A stretch of 64,000 nt of DNA, from assembly GCA_027036775.1 (NCBI GenBank), contig JALWDS010000031.1, positions 1 to 64,000 of the forward strand. Direction: 5' to 3'. The notes beneath the pieces were generated by a model. It was not told the DNA's origin and ran no database searches. It saw only the letters and a program-made list of their open reading frames with translations. How positions within the stretch are numbered: the stretch's first letter is position 1; each line of letters starts with the position of its first letter. The stretch is from Archaeoglobaceae archaeon (GTDB lineage Archaea; Halobacteriota; Archaeoglobi; Archaeoglobales; Archaeoglobaceae). Position numbers and translations under genes: made by a program. Positions 9,927-22,315 of the stretch are shown in pieces.

Positions 9927-12510
9927 CGACGACCACTTTAGAAACGTTTCCGTGCATATCGACTCTGATCACCCTGTCGGCAACATCCTTAAGCTCCTCG
10001 TCGTGCGTTACAACTATGACCTGCGGAATCCTCTTCAGGTATCTGTTCATTATCTCAACGAGCTTTCTCCTTCTCTCTTCGTCCAGAAAAGGTGTCGGCT
10101 CGTCCAAGATCAGAATGGGTATCTCCCCCTGAACCATGAACATCGAAAGTGCCAACCTGAACGACAAACCCAAAGCTATCATCTCCCCACCGCTCAAGAA
10201 GTTCAAGTCCTTCTCGACACCCTGATAAACGACCTTAACGTTTACCCTTTCCCTTCTCCCCTCCTCCCTCTTCAAAACTATCCCGGAATACTTCCCCTCC
10301 GTCATCTCCTCAAATATTTCGCTTGCAATCTTTTCAACCTCCTTAAAGGCGTATTCTGTAAGAGAGACCTTGTATCTTCTTATCTTCTCCCTGAACTCCG
10401 TCAACTTCGGTATAACTTCTTTCTTCAACTTTTCCAACCTCCTGCACTTCTCTTTGAACTTCTCAAACCTAACCTCCAAATCGGAAACGCTCGACTCCAA
10501 GGTTTTCACGATCTCCTCCAACCTAACGACGCTCTCCTTTAAAGCTGAATATTCGCTAAGCTTTTTCGTGTATCTCTCGTAGATACCTCTGTAAGCGTCT
10601 TCGTCGTATTCGATTTCTTCGATCTCTCTGACTAGATCCCTTAGAGTGTTTTCAAGCTTCGAGAGTTTTGAAGTGCAATCCTCAATCTCACCTTCGAGAA
10701 CTCTCAAATCTTTCTCTTTTCTTTCCAAATCGTTTTTGACGTTTAAAAGCGCTTTGTATTCGTGGTAATACCTTTCGAGGGACTTTAAACGTTCGTCGTC
10801 AACTTTAACGAGCCTTTCCATTTCGGACTTTACCTCTTCAATTTCCCCCTCTATTCGATTCAACAAATCTTCAAGCTTGTTCCTCTCGGCCACGTCTCTC
10901 TCCAAAACGGAAATCTGACCACGAATTTTTGATATATCCTCCTTAAGCTTGTTGAACTCGTTCCAAGCATCTTCAACCTCTTTAAATCCTTCCAACTCTT
11001 TTCTCAATCCTTCCAACTCTTTGCACTTCTCCAACTCCCTCAGTATCTCGCTTTCCCTTTGAATCATTCCCTCCATCTTGACCCTTTCGGCCTCGTAAGC
11101 CTTGATTTTAGAGTTGATATCTTCGAGAACCCCTTTCAACTCTTCAACCCTTCTGGAATAACCCCTTATCAGATTCTCCCTGTCCTCCTCGCTAAGTGGT
11201 CTTCTGCACGTGGGGCAAACACCTCTAACCGATCTGAGGGAAGATATGGACTCCTTAAGGTTTTCAATCTCATTCTCCACCTTAGCTCTGCTCTGTATCA
11301 GTTCCCTCAGATTCCTGTCTATCTCCTCAAGAACGGATTTAGCCTTTCTTAACTCTTCGTAATCCCTTTTAACCTCCTCAATCGGTCTGCATACCTTTTC
11401 AAGCTCTTTTAGTCTTTCAAGCTTTGCCTTGAGTTCGTTGCGCTTCGAAGCCAAACTTTCAAGCTCTTCTATTCTCTCCTCCATTTTAAACGCGAGACCC
11501 CTCAACTTTCGGAGTTGATCTACCTTCCGCTCCACCTCTTCAAGTCTCTTCAAAACGTCTTCCCTCTTTGATTTCAGGCTTACAAGCTTTTCCCTTAACT
11601 CTCTTTCCTTCTTAACCGTTCTATCGTATTCCTCCCTCAAAGCCAAGTATTCCCTTGCCCTCTCCTCCACCTCCTCGAACCTCTCCAACTTTCCCTTAAG
11701 CTCTTCAACCTCCCTTTTAACTCTCTCCCTCTGATCCCTTAGGGCACTCAGCCTCTCCTCCAACCTTCCAATCTCTCTCTCGACATTCTCCTTTCTCTCC
11801 TTCAAACTGTTGAACCTCTCCCTAAGCTCATCCAACTTTGCCTTTTCACCCTCAATTTCCCTTAGCTCTTTCTCTACTTCCTTCAATCTCTTTAAATTCT
11901 CTTCAAGTTCCCTCCTCTTCAAGTCGAGCTCCCTCTTGGCACTTTCAAGCTTACCTTCAACTTCCCTTTCCGCCTCGACATCCCTCTCAATCCTATCTAC
12001 CTCCCTCTCGAAGTTCCTTATCAGCTTACCCAGATTATCCCAAGCCCTCTCAAAGTCCTCTATTTGGGTTACCCTCTTGATTATCTTCTCCCTACTCTCG
12101 TCATCTCTAACGATGTCCTCTATCTCCCCCTGTCTGACGTAAACAGCGTTCAACCAAACTTGAGATGGAGCGACGTTTATTTCCACCCACTTCCTAACGC
12201 TTTCGTCCCCCTCTATCAACCTGTCGTATCTCATATAAGTTCCGCCGTCGCTCGTCCTGACGATCTCACCCTCCCTCCCCTTAAACGAGAACCTCAACTT
12301 AATCTCGTATCTGTTTGCGGAATCCCTTATCAGTTCCTCCTTTCTAACACCCAGCGGTCTCACACCGTAAAGGGCAACGGTTATCGCATCTAAAATGGAG
12401 GTTTTTCCCGCACCGTTCCTACCTATAATGAGGTTTATACCCCTGCCGAAATCCACCTTCGATCTCTTGTGAGACCTGAAGTTTTCTATCTCTACGCACC
12501 TTATGAACAT
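9886..12510 (-). CDS. rad50: DNA double-strand break repair ATPase Rad50
   Basis: [14 protein letters not shown] Walker A, CPTCRRPL zinc hook, long coiled coils, [17 protein letters not shown] signature, ILDEPT Walker B. Confidence 0.96.
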   Translation of the reverse strand: MFIRCVEIENFRSHKRSKVDFGRGINLIIGRNGAGKTSILDAITVALYGVRPLGVRKEELIRDSANRYEIKLRFSFKGREGEIVRTSDGGTYMRYDRLIEGDESVRKWVEINVAPSQVWLNAVYVRQGEIEDIVRDDESREKIIKRVTQIEDFERAWDNLGKLIRNFEREVDRIERDVEAEREVEGKLESAKRELDLKRRELEENLKRLKEVEKELREIEGEKAKLDELRERFNSLKERKENVEREIGRLEERLSALRDQRERVKREVEELKGKLERFEEVEERAREYLALREEYDRTVKKERELREKLVSLKSKREDVLKRLEEVERKVDQLRKLRGLAFKMEERIEELESLASKRNELKAKLERLKELEKVCRPIEEVKRDYEELRKAKSVLEEIDRNLRELIQSRAKVENEIENLKESISSLRSVRGVCPTCRRPLSEEDRENLIRGYSRRVEELKGVLEDINSKIKAYEAERVKMEGMIQRESEILRELEKCKELEGLRKELEGFKEVEDAWNEFNKLKEDISKIRGQISVLERDVAERNKLEDLLNRIEGEIEEVKSEMERLVKVDDERLKSLERYYHEYKALLNVKNDLERKEKDLRVLEGEIEDCTSKLSKLENTLRDLVREIEEIEYDEDAYRGIYERYTKKLSEYSALKESVVRLEEIVKTLESSVSDLEVRFEKFKEKCRRLEKLKKEVIPKLTEFREKIRRYKVSLTEYAFKEVEKIASEIFEEMTEGKYSGIVLKREEGRRERVNVKVVYQGVEKDLNFLSGGEMIALGLSFRLALSMFMVQGEIPILILDEPTPFLDEERRRKLVEIMNRYLKRIPQVIVVTHDEELKDVADRVIRVDMHGNVSKVVVDEKAERFSISGVS

Positions 12511-12513
12511 AAG

Positions 12514-13755
12514 TCATCCCCCCAAGAAGTCTAAGAGGGTTCTTTTACCTTTGGGTTTAGTGGGTTTTTCCTCAACTTTGACTTCTTCGGATTTACCCCC
12601 CTCAAACTCGGTTAAAGTTTTGAACTCTCCTATCCCAAACTCCCTCTCGACGTAACCAACGACGACATCCATCAGGCTTTCGAAATCGCACCTCTTCAAA
12701 TACTCCAAGAGGCCGAGTTCGAATTCGTCGAAAACCTCGTTTAACTTTTTGATTTCGATCTTCCTCTCCCTTTGAACCTTCTCGAAGCTTATCCTCAAGC
12801 TCTTAACTCTCCTCTCAACTATGGACCTCAAATCCTCTATGTTCACATTCTCTCCGAAAACTTTCAAAACGAGTATCGATTCTGGACTCAGGAGGTCTTG
12901 TATCTCTCTAACCTTTTCTACCGCTTCCCTCTGATCCTTGGCGAAGACGTTTGCCAATACGAGCTCTCTACTCTCCACTTCAACGAACCTCGGCTTGAAA
13001 CCGTTAACGACGAAAAATCCCTTCCTGCAACCCTCGAAGACCTTCAAGCTCTCGAAGTATTCTATCCTCTTGGAATACTCCCTCGCATCGTATCTCTCGG
13101 GACAACCTGGATAGACGAACCAGGAATCCCCTATCTTCTTCGATATCGGTATGTGTATGTGCCCTAAAGCGTAGTATCTTGCCTTGGGCAAGTCAGCTAC
13201 GGTTACGTAGTCGTCTTTTACTTCGAAATCGACAACCTCCTTAACCGACAGATGCAGGGCCAACACGTCGCAGTCCGGTAGATACCTGTCCTCCATGAGA
13301 AGCCTGAAGTGATGGGAAGACCTGTGGGTATCTCCGAATATCTTCAATCCGTCGAAATCAGCGTAAACCAAGTTGAGCTCCCCTAAGGGTTTGGACTTTA
13401 AGAACTCGTTTTTCCGAAACCTCCTTCTCAAACCGAGCTTGAACAAAAGCCCCAACGATTCGAGCAGGTCGTATATCGATAGATCCTTTATAGTTTTGTC
13501 GTGATTTCCCTCCACTGCAAAGACGGGGACGTTTTCCCTCTTCAGAATCGTTAAGATGTCTATGGCCTGCTTTATCGTTTTTGGGTTTGGATTGCTTTTG
13601 TGGAAGACGTCACCGCACATGAGAACGAAATCCACGTTTTCTTTGACTGCCGTCTCCACCGCACTCCTGAAAGACCTCGCGAAGTCCTCCGCTCTAAAAG
13701 GTTGGTGATACTGCTCGTATCCCAGATGCGCATCCGCCATGTGTGCGAATTTCAC
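12514..13755 (-). CDS. mre11: DNA double-strand break repair nuclease Mre11
   Basis: FAHMADAHLGYEQY, CGDVFHKSNP, VEGNHD and GHIHIP phosphoesterase motifs. Confidence 0.95.
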   Translation of the reverse strand: MKFAHMADAHLGYEQYHQPFRAEDFARSFRSAVETAVKENVDFVLMCGDVFHKSNPNPKTIKQAIDILTILKRENVPVFAVEGNHDKTIKDLSIYDLLESLGLLFKLGLRRRFRKNEFLKSKPLGELNLVYADFDGLKIFGDTHRSSHHFRLLMEDRYLPDCDVLALHLSVKEVVDFEVKDDYVTVADLPKARYYALGHIHIPISKKIGDSWFVYPGCPERYDAREYSKRIEYFESLKVFEGCRKGFFVVNGFKPRFVEVESRELVLANVFAKDQREAVEKVREIQDLLSPESILVLKVFGENVNIEDLRSIVERRVKSLRISFEKVQRERKIEIKKLNEVFDEFELGLLEYLKRCDFESLMDVVVGYVEREFGIGEFKTLTEFEGGKSEEVKVEEKPTKPKGKRTLLDFLGG

Positions 13756-13827
13756 GATGGAAGTTGTTTGATTTGTATAAACGTTTTGCGAGCAAAGTAT
13801 ATATAGGTTTATAAAGCAGTCTAAAAA

Positions 13828-14381
13828 ATGATGAAGAGGGATTTTAAAATTAAAATTGAAAACGTCGTAGCTTCGACGCAGATAGGGGAGAACATAGATT
13901 TGAACAAGATAGCAAGGGAGATACCCGATGCTGATTACAAGCCAAAACAGTTTCCCGGATTGGTTTTGAGGACAAAAGAACCTAAAGCTGCAGCTTTGAT
14001 ATTCAGAAGCGGTAAGGTGGTTTGCACTGGCTCTAAGAGCGTTGAAGATGCGAGAAGGGCGGTAAAGCAGATCGTAAAGATTGTGGGGAGCTTGGGGATT
14101 CCGGTCATAGATGAACCTGAGGTTAGAGTTCAGAACATCGTAGCCTCAGCTGATCTGGGAACCGATCTGAATTTGAATGCCATAGCGATAGGATTGGGTT
14201 TGGAAAACGTCGAATACGAGCCCGAACAGTTTCCCGGTCTGGTTTACAGGCTCAGGGACCCAAGGGTTGTCGTTTTGATATTCGGCTCTGGAAAGATGGT
14301 GGTCACGGGCGGTAAAACACCGGACGATGCGAGGAGGGCTGTCGAAAAAATTGCGGAGGAACTTGAGAGCTTAGGATTGCT

Positions 14382-14385
<4 letters not shown>
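13828..14385 (+). CDS. tbp: TATA-box binding protein
   Basis: Two TBP repeats: [16 protein letters not shown]...QFPGLVLR and [20 protein letters not shown]...QFPGLVYR. Confidence 0.97.
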
Positions 14386-15926
<1,541 letters not shown>

Positions 15927-15936
15927 CTAAGTTGCG

Positions 15937-16458
15937 ATGAGGATGTTGATTTTGATACTGATAACGGCACTTCTCCTTACGGGTTGCTCCCAGAAGGTCG
16001 AAAGGAATCTGGTTGTTAAAAGCGTGTTCGAAAATGGTGGTTACATTCCGAAGAAATACACATGCATGGGCGAGAACGTCAATCCACCCCTCTTCTTTCA
16101 AAACTTAAGTCCCAAAGCTAAGAGCATTGTAGTGATCGTTGAGGACGTTGACGCAAACGGATTTACCCACTGGATAATATACAACGTTCCGCCGATCGAC
16201 AAAATTCCAGAGGGAGTTCCAAAAGGGAAGTTCATAGAAAAACCTTTTAAGGCTATTCAAGGCAAGAACGACTTCGGATTCTACGGCTACGGCGGTCCTT
16301 GTCCACCTTCTGGAGTTCACAGATACTACTTCAGAGTTTACGTCCTCGACAAAACTCTCGAATGGAAGGAGTTCAGCAAGGAGAAACTCATGAAGGCAAT
16401 TGAGGGACACGTGATACAATACGGAGAGCTGATGGGTAAGTTTTCCTTTAAATCATAA
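15937..16458 (+). CDS. YbhB/YbcL (PEBP/RKIP-like) lipoprotein
   Basis: Lipobox LLLTGCSQ; IVEDVDANGFTHWIIYNVP and YGGPCPPSGVHRYYFRVYVLD motifs. Confidence 0.9.
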   Translation: MRMLILILITALLLTGCSQKVERNLVVKSVFENGGYIPKKYTCMGENVNPPLFFQNLSPKAKSIVVIVEDVDANGFTHWIIYNVPPIDKIPEGVPKGKFIEKPFKAIQGKNDFGFYGYGGPCPPSGVHRYYFRVYVLDKTLEWKEFSKEKLMKAIEGHVIQYGELMGKFSFKS

Positions 16459-16510
16459 TTTCAATTTTTATCTATACTGAATTGAGCGAATATACACTAA
16501 AGAAATATCC

Positions 16511-17214
16511 TTATCAATCCTAGTATAGTCTGATTTTATCATTTCAAGGCGACTTAAAATATCTTCCGAAAGACTTTCCTTTCAATCCTAGTATAGTCTG
16601 ATTTTATCTTTCGAAGCGGAACGTGATAACTAACGACGGTTACAAGCTTTCAATCCTAGTATAGTCTGATTTTATCTCCTCCTTCTTCCAAGGAGCTGGG
16701 AACTCTATCTCGCTTTCAATCCTAGTATAGTCTGATTTTATCAGCCGTTCAGAACCTTCAAAATTAGTGGCTAATTTTTCTTTCAATCCTAGTATAGTCT
16801 GATTTTATCGCGATAGGAATAATTAAGAAGTATTTGAGGATTTATACTTTCAATCCTAGTATAGTCTGATTTTATCAGCTGTATAACAGTCCTCTCGTGA
16901 TCGCATGTAGGTTCTTTCAATCCTAGTATAGTCTGATTTTATCAACCTACTGAACTCAAGTCGATGCTCAAATATGTCATCTTTCAATCCTAGTATAGTC
17001 TGATTTTATCCATTGTATATGTTTTCGTCCCAAAAGCTCTTTGGTAAATCTTTCAATCCTAGTATAGTCTGATTTTATCACAAGCTTGCATGGTCTGCTT
17101 ACGAGTTGGCATTGCTCTTTCAATCCTAGTATAGTCTGATTTTATCTATAATTAACAGCACTCTTATTGTTTCTTATTAAATCCCTTTCAATCCTAGTAT
17201 AGTCTGATTTTATC
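16511..17214 (-). CRISPR. CRISPR array 1: 11 repeats of 30 nt, 10 spacers of 36-39 nt
   Basis: Repeat on minus strand GATAAAATCAGACTATACTAGGATTGAAAG; copies at 16511 (degenerate end), 16579, 16647, 16713, 16780, 16847, 16914, 16981, 17050, 17117, 17185. Confidence 0.98.
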
Positions 17215-17499
17215 TGTGTAGTTATTGAGGAGATTTTTGAATAAAAAGGTTTCGGAGTGTTTTGATTATTTAAATACGATCTGGCAAGTCTGATAATGCA
17301 CTTCATTTATAAAGATGCCAGACTTTTATCCCTCCCTTCTTTTCAAAATTGACGACCCGTCAACCGATTAAATCAAATTTAAAACCCTGTCCCCTTGGCA
17401 ATCCCGAAAAATAATTTCCTCCTACCCCCTTTCCCCCATCCGAGAAAATGTAAATTATATCCCTATACTATCCAAAACCCTTATTTTTTAATGCCAGAC
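17215..17499 (-). promoter_or_regulatory. CRISPR leader 1 (left arm of long inverted repeat)
   Basis: Adjacent to the 5' end of the repeats of array 1; reverse complement nearly identical to 25957-26241. Confidence 0.85.
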
Positions 17500-17539
17500 C
17501 AAACGAAAAGCTTTTCTTTGTCCTTATCAGACATCACAA

Positions 17540-18037
17540 ATGCTTAAAGAGATGTATATCAGGGGAGTTCAGGTAAACTACTACTTCGTTTGCAAGACTA
17601 AACTCTGGCTTTTCAGTCACAACATAGGATTTGAGAACGAAAGCGATCTCGTCAAGCTTGGGAAGATTCTTCACCTTGAGGTTTACGACAGGCTTAGTAA
17701 GGACGTTCGTATAGGCCCCATAGCAATCGATGCCGTTAAGGTTGGAGATACTGTTGAAATAAGGGAGATTAAAAAGTCGGATAAGCTTGAGAAGGCTCAC
17801 GTCTTTCAAACCCTGTATTATCTGTATTACCTCAAAAAGCACGGGATAAGGGCAAAGGCCATTTTGACCTATCCTAAACTCAAGAAAAGTGTTGAGCTCG
17901 AATTGAGTGAGGATGCTGAAAACGAAATCAACGATTTGCTTGAGAGTATTGAGAGTGTAGTTAAAGGTGAGATGCCCAAACCGAGCTACAAGAGTCAATG
18001 CAGGAGATGTGCATACTACGAGTTCTGCTTCTCTTAG
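17540..18037 (+). CDS. cas4: CRISPR-associated exonuclease Cas4
   Basis: [20 protein letters not shown]-terminus, [25 protein letters not shown]-terminal [11 protein letters not shown] cluster. Confidence 0.93.
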   Translation: MLKEMYIRGVQVNYYFVCKTKLWLFSHNIGFENESDLVKLGKILHLEVYDRLSKDVRIGPIAIDAVKVGDTVEIREIKKSDKLEKAHVFQTLYYLYYLKKHGIRAKAILTYPKLKKSVELELSEDAENEINDLLESIESVVKGEMPKPSYKSQCRRCAYYEFCFS

Positions 18038-18045
18038 GTGGTCCT

Positions 18046-18996
18046 ATGAAGAGGAAAAACTTCTACATTTTATCGGACGGTAAGTTGATCAGAAGGGAAA
18101 ACACGCTTTACTTCGAAAACGAGGACGGTAAAAGGCCTATTCCAATAAATTCGATCTACTCAATATACGCTCTGGGTTCCCTAAGCGTAACGTCCAAAGC
18201 TTTATCTCTCTTGGCTAAGGAGGGTGTGTGCATTCACTTCTTCAACAGATACGGATTTTACGAGGGCAGTTTTTACCCGAGAGAAACTCTTATCTCTGGA
18301 GATTTGTTGATCAAACAGGTGGAACACTACTTGGACGAAGAAAAGAGGTTGTATCTCGCAAGATGTTTCGTTGAGGGGGCTTTGAGGAACATGAACAGGG
18401 TTCTCACCCCATACGGTTTGAGCTTGGATTTCGAGTTGGATGATGTTGATAACGTTAGGGAACTGATGGGATTCGAAGCCCTTGCAAGGCAGAGATACTA
18501 CGGCTATCTCGATGAAATTTTGAAGAACTTCGATTTCGGAGTGAGGAGTAAGAGACCGCCGAAGAACGAGATAAACGCAATGATAAGCTTTGGAAACTCC
18601 CTTCTCTACTCAACCGTTCTATCTGAACTGTATCACACACAGCTGAATCCAACCGTGAGCTACTTGCACGAACCCTTTGAAAGGCGTTTCAGTTTGGCCT
18701 TAGATATAGCGGAGATTTTCAAACCGTTCGTAGTAGATAGGCTCGTAATATACCTCGTCAACAAGAGGATAATTAAAGAAGACGACTTCAACAGGGACTT
18801 TAACTGCGTTCTTCTGAACGAAAACGGTTACAAAAAGTTTATCAAAGCTTACAACGAGAAGCTCGAATCCACGATCAAGCACAGGCAGTTGAAGAGGAAT
18901 GTTTCCTATCAACGGCTCATTAGGTTGGAGTGCTACAAGCTGATAAAGCATCTTTTGGGAGTTGAAAAATACAGACCTTTGGTAATCTGGTGGTAG
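18046..18996 (+). CDS. cas1: CRISPR-associated integrase Cas1
   Basis: [94 protein letters not shown]. Confidence 0.96.
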   Translation: MKRKNFYILSDGKLIRRENTLYFENEDGKRPIPINSIYSIYALGSLSVTSKALSLLAKEGVCIHFFNRYGFYEGSFYPRETLISGDLLIKQVEHYLDEEKRLYLARCFVEGALRNMNRVLTPYGLSLDFELDDVDNVRELMGFEALARQRYYGYLDEILKNFDFGVRSKRPPKNEINAMISFGNSLLYSTVLSELYHTQLNPTVSYLHEPFERRFSLALDIAEIFKPFVVDRLVIYLVNKRIIKEDDFNRDFNCVLLNENGYKKFIKAYNEKLESTIKHRQLKRNVSYQRLIRLECYKLIKHLLGVEKYRPLVIWW

Positions 18997-18997
18997 T

Positions 18998-19261
18998 ATG
19001 TTCGTTATTTTGGCTTACGATGTAAACGTAGAGAGGGTCAATAAAGTTAAAAAATTTTTAAGAAGATACTTAAACTGGATTCAAAATTCGCTCTTCGAAG
19101 GAGAGATTAGCGAGGCAGACTTGGAGGAGATAAAGGTAGGTCTGAAGAAGATAATAAACGAAAGCGAAGACATGATCGTGATCTACAAGCTCAGAACAGA
19201 TAGGGTTGTAAAGAGGGAGATAATGGGTTTGGATAAGAGCAAGACCGATGAGATAATTTAA
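18998..19261 (+). CDS. cas2: CRISPR-associated endonuclease Cas2
   Basis: FVILAYDVNVERVNKVKKFLRRYLNWIQNSLFEGEIS. Confidence 0.95.
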   Translation: MFVILAYDVNVERVNKVKKFLRRYLNWIQNSLFEGEISEADLEEIKVGLKKIINESEDMIVIYKLRTDRVVKREIMGLDKSKTDEII

Positions 19262-19311
19262 TTGTATGCGTTTATCGGAAGTTTTATCGTTTGCAATACG
19301 GTAATTTTTGT

Positions 19312-19431
19312 ATGCTTGAAAGTAGAAATCTTGCGGAAGCTTTACTTCTAAATGAGAAGCTGAGGAAAAAGTCTAAGATAGATACGACTGAAATCATCAG
19401 AAATTGGATGGACGGTAGAATTCAGTTTTGA
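19312..19431 (+). CDS. Short ORF (39 aa), possible antitoxin fragment
   Basis: ATG...TGA giving MLESRNLAEALLLNEKLRKKSKIDTTEIIRNWMDGRIQF; 3' end overlaps the degenerate hepT tail. Confidence 0.3.
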   Translation: MLESRNLAEALLLNEKLRKKSKIDTTEIIRNWMDGRIQF

Positions 19432-19767
19432 TGTTCTAACTCTCTAAGAACGTTTTCAATTTTAGGTCTTAGCTCTTTAAGGTGTTTTCTTATAACCGTC
19501 CAGACTATACTCAAATCGACCCTCGTGAATAACGATATTTCTAAATCCGCCAATCTTTTTCCATGGTATATCTGGATACTTTGAGCGAAAATCTTCAGGT
19601 ATGTTTTTCAAAGCTTCACCTATTATCTCAAGGTTTCTGATTACCGCATCAACAACTAAATCGTTTTTAACAAAATCGTCAAAATCCATGTCCTTTGTGT
19701 ATTTCTCTATCTTCTCAATGCACTCTAAGATGTCGTAAAGAAACAACCTAACGTCTCTTTTAGACAT
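19422..19767 (-). pseudogene. hepT: HepT-like HEPN toxin (DUF86), frameshifted
   Basis: ORF 19477-19767 gives ...FRNIVIHEGRFEYSLDGYKKTP*; reading the +1 frame after CAC GAG G gives VDLSIVWTVIRKHLKELRPKIENVLRELEHQN*, the expected HEPN C-terminus. Confidence 0.8.
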
Positions 19768-20056
19768 AAACGACTTCCTCTTTTATGTATTTCCAGAGCA
19801 AAGGCTTTCTAACGACTCCACCTTTCGGAACTAGATCTACCTTTATACCTAATATCTTTTCAAGGTATTCTTTGAGATCGACGATCTCCCAGCCGATAGG
19901 CTTTTCGAATTCGACTAAAGTATCTACATCGCTAACTTCTGTCTGCTCGTTTCTCACATAAGAACCGAATATCCCAATTTCTTTGACTCCAAATTTCCTT
20001 TTCAGTTCTTCTTTATGCTCTCCTAGGATTTTCTTAATCCCTTCCAACGTTTTCAT
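19760..20056 (-). CDS. mntA: MntA-like nucleotidyltransferase antitoxin
   Basis: GIFGSYVRNEQTEVSDVDTLVEF (GSx10DxD minimal nucleotidyltransferase motif). Confidence 0.88.
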   Translation of the reverse strand: MKTLEGIKKILGEHKEELKRKFGVKEIGIFGSYVRNEQTEVSDVDTLVEFEKPIGWEIVDLKEYLEKILGIKVDLVPKGGVVRKPLLWKYIKEEVVYV

Positions 20057-20089
20057 AGTTTTAGTATTCGTTTAACAGTTGATAAAATT

Positions 20090-22315
20090 TCAGTATATCA
20101 ATGCATTCTCTTGGCAGATATCTATTTGATCCAAAAACCCTGATAACTTCTCTGTATCAAAATAACCAATCTCATGAGAATATTGAAATCGTGGATTTAG
20201 CAAAACTGGTATATTACCTATTTCACCAATTGAATCTTGATTTAGACTGTCAATTATCCACCATATTGGAACTGGAGTGAAATATTCTTTAATCCTTCGT
20301 AACCTATACTTTTCATCACTATTAAGAATGTCCATTATCGTTGTTCTAAAGCATTTTGGAATTATCAAAGCTGTATTAGTGTCTCTAAACTTTAGGAGTT
20401 TGTTTAATTCATTATCTGTTAAATCGATTGAAAAGAAGTATTTAGTATCGTTTTCCCACTTTTCAATATACCTTTTAATTTCTCCTAATTCATTTTGATC
20501 TAAATCCAGAGGATTTTCTCTAAAACGTTTTATCAAAATTAACTCATTTTTAATCCTATCTTCCAACCGTATTAGTTCGTTAAAAGTTGCTTTGATTTCT
20601 TCCTTTTTGTAGGGATACCTCTTACCTTCGTCAATATCCTTGGGATAAAATATACTAACGTTTACACTCTTTGTGTAGTTTGAGTATCTGTTTACTCTGC
20701 CAAATCTCTGGATTAATGACGGTATTGGAGCTACTTCCGTAAATAAGTAATCAAAAGACACATCGAGACTAACCTCTGCAACTTGTGTAGAAACTAACAC
20801 AAAGCCTTTTGGTAGTCTTGATAGTTCTTCTAAACGAATTTCTTTATCTCTCCTGTCACGATAGGTAAATCGAGAATGTATTAGAATCATTCTCTTGAGA
20901 TTGTATTCGTTTTTCAGTAGTAGATACGTTTTAATAGCCTTTTCAACCGTATTACACAAAACTAAAACGTTACAGTCTTCAGCCTTTTTAACTATTGCTC
21001 TCAACGATTCATCTTCGGTTATGTCTGAGGGTTCAACATTATACAGATACCTTCTTTTCTTCTCATATTCATTGATGAATTCAAATTTTACTAAACTGGT
21101 GTATTCATTAATCAATTTTTCCAAATCGGGATGAGAAGTTGCAGACATGAAAATCGATTTAATATTGTATCCGAAATTTTCATTAAATTTCTTTATAAAG
21201 TTTAGTAAGATATACAATCCATTAATTGGATAGGCATGGAACTCGTCAAATACAAATACAGAATTTCTAAAGTGGAATCTCTTTAAAAAGTATTTACCAA
21301 CATGCAAAAAGCTTAAAATAATCTGATCCAGAGTTGTTATAGTTATTGGACTCATAAATGATTTCGAAATGAACATATCGAAATCAACAACTGATTCGTT
21401 ACCTTCACGAAGTTTTTCAACATCCGCAAAATAATAGTTCTCTTCAACTCTACAGTTGAAAACCTTGCTAAGCGTGTCCTTCATCTTTCTTATTGACGTT
21501 ATAGTTGGCAAAACGTAAATTATATGTCTTGGATTCCTATTTAGGGCAATCGTTAAGGATGCAAAAGTTTTACCCCACCCTGTTGGTGCTGTTAATAACA
21601 CGTCACCTTTTGTATTAGCCATCTTGCAAAAGATTCTCCACCGATTTTGATCGAATTTTAATCCTTTCGACCTTATGTATTCTTTGATATTTGATTCTAT
21701 TTGGCTTTTGCTGAAACTTGCGATCTCTTCGAAGATCACGTTATCTTTTTCAAACATGGCTGAGATAATGTCCGCAGTTTTGAATATACCAAACAAATCT
21801 GCGTAAACGACGTTGAGATTTAAATCATTTAATTTTTCCTGTAATTGCACCAATGCCGAGTAAATCTGTTTTATTATATAATTTGCTTTTTTATTTATTT
21901 CAAACTTTGTTTCTTTTGTAGCTCGTCTTATATATCTCAATATTTCTCGACATTTTGGAGGAGAAGGACAAGTATCTTCTAATTTCAAATGAGAGTGATG
22001 TTTCAAAATTAGATAGAAAAGTATCGGATCAAAGTTCTCAGAGTGATTAAGATACATATACGCTGACAATGCAGAATGTGGTGGATTTTTGTCGTTATCT
22101 ATGCTCCACTTAGGATTTAACTTACCTATGTCATGCCAATCCGCAAGAGCATCGATTATATCCCTAAATTTTAGTAGATCATGTTTTTTAGCCAGTAAAT
22201 ACGATATTTGCTTAATTTCTTCAATATGTTCATAAAGTGGCTTCATTATTCCATTTTTCTTATGGGATGCCTTTGATAGGTTATCTAGTCCTAAAGATGC
22301 AAAATCCATAATCAT
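20090..22315 (-). CDS. cas3: CRISPR-associated Cas3 with N-terminal HD nuclease and helicase domains
   Basis: LADWHDIGKLNPKWS HD motif, TAPTGWGKTFASLTIAL Walker A, VFDEFHAY, STQVAEVSLDVSFD and QRFGRVNR motifs. Confidence 0.93.
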   Translation of the reverse strand: MIMDFASLGLDNLSKASHKKNGIMKPLYEHIEEIKQISYLLAKKHDLLKFRDIIDALADWHDIGKLNPKWSIDNDKNPPHSALSAYMYLNHSENFDPILFYLILKHHSHLKLEDTCPSPPKCREILRYIRRATKETKFEINKKANYIIKQIYSALVQLQEKLNDLNLNVVYADLFGIFKTADIISAMFEKDNVIFEEIASFSKSQIESNIKEYIRSKGLKFDQNRWRIFCKMANTKGDVLLTAPTGWGKTFASLTIALNRNPRHIIYVLPTITSIRKMKDTLSKVFNCRVEENYYFADVEKLREGNESVVDFDMFISKSFMSPITITTLDQIILSFLHVGKYFLKRFHFRNSVFVFDEFHAYPINGLYILLNFIKKFNENFGYNIKSIFMSATSHPDLEKLINEYTSLVKFEFINEYEKKRRYLYNVEPSDITEDESLRAIVKKAEDCNVLVLCNTVEKAIKTYLLLKNEYNLKRMILIHSRFTYRDRRDKEIRLEELSRLPKGFVLVSTQVAEVSLDVSFDYLFTEVAPIPSLIQRFGRVNRYSNYTKSVNVSIFYPKDIDEGKRYPYKKEEIKATFNELIRLEDRIKNELILIKRFRENPLDLDQNELGEIKRYIEKWENDTKYFFSIDLTDNELNKLLKFRDTNTALIIPKCFRTTIMDILNSDEKYRLRRIKEYFTPVPIWWIIDSLNQDSIGEIGNIPVLLNPRFQYSHEIGYFDTEKLSGFLDQIDICQENALIY

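Noticed and set aside
9871-10542. 223-aa ORF antisense to nurA/rad50
   Set aside because: Shadow ORF of a strongly supported rad50 coding frame.
19500-19515. CAGACTATACT 11-mer in hepT identical to part of the CRISPR repeat
   Set aside because: Explained by the conserved SIVW codons of HepT; flanking bases do not match the repeat.
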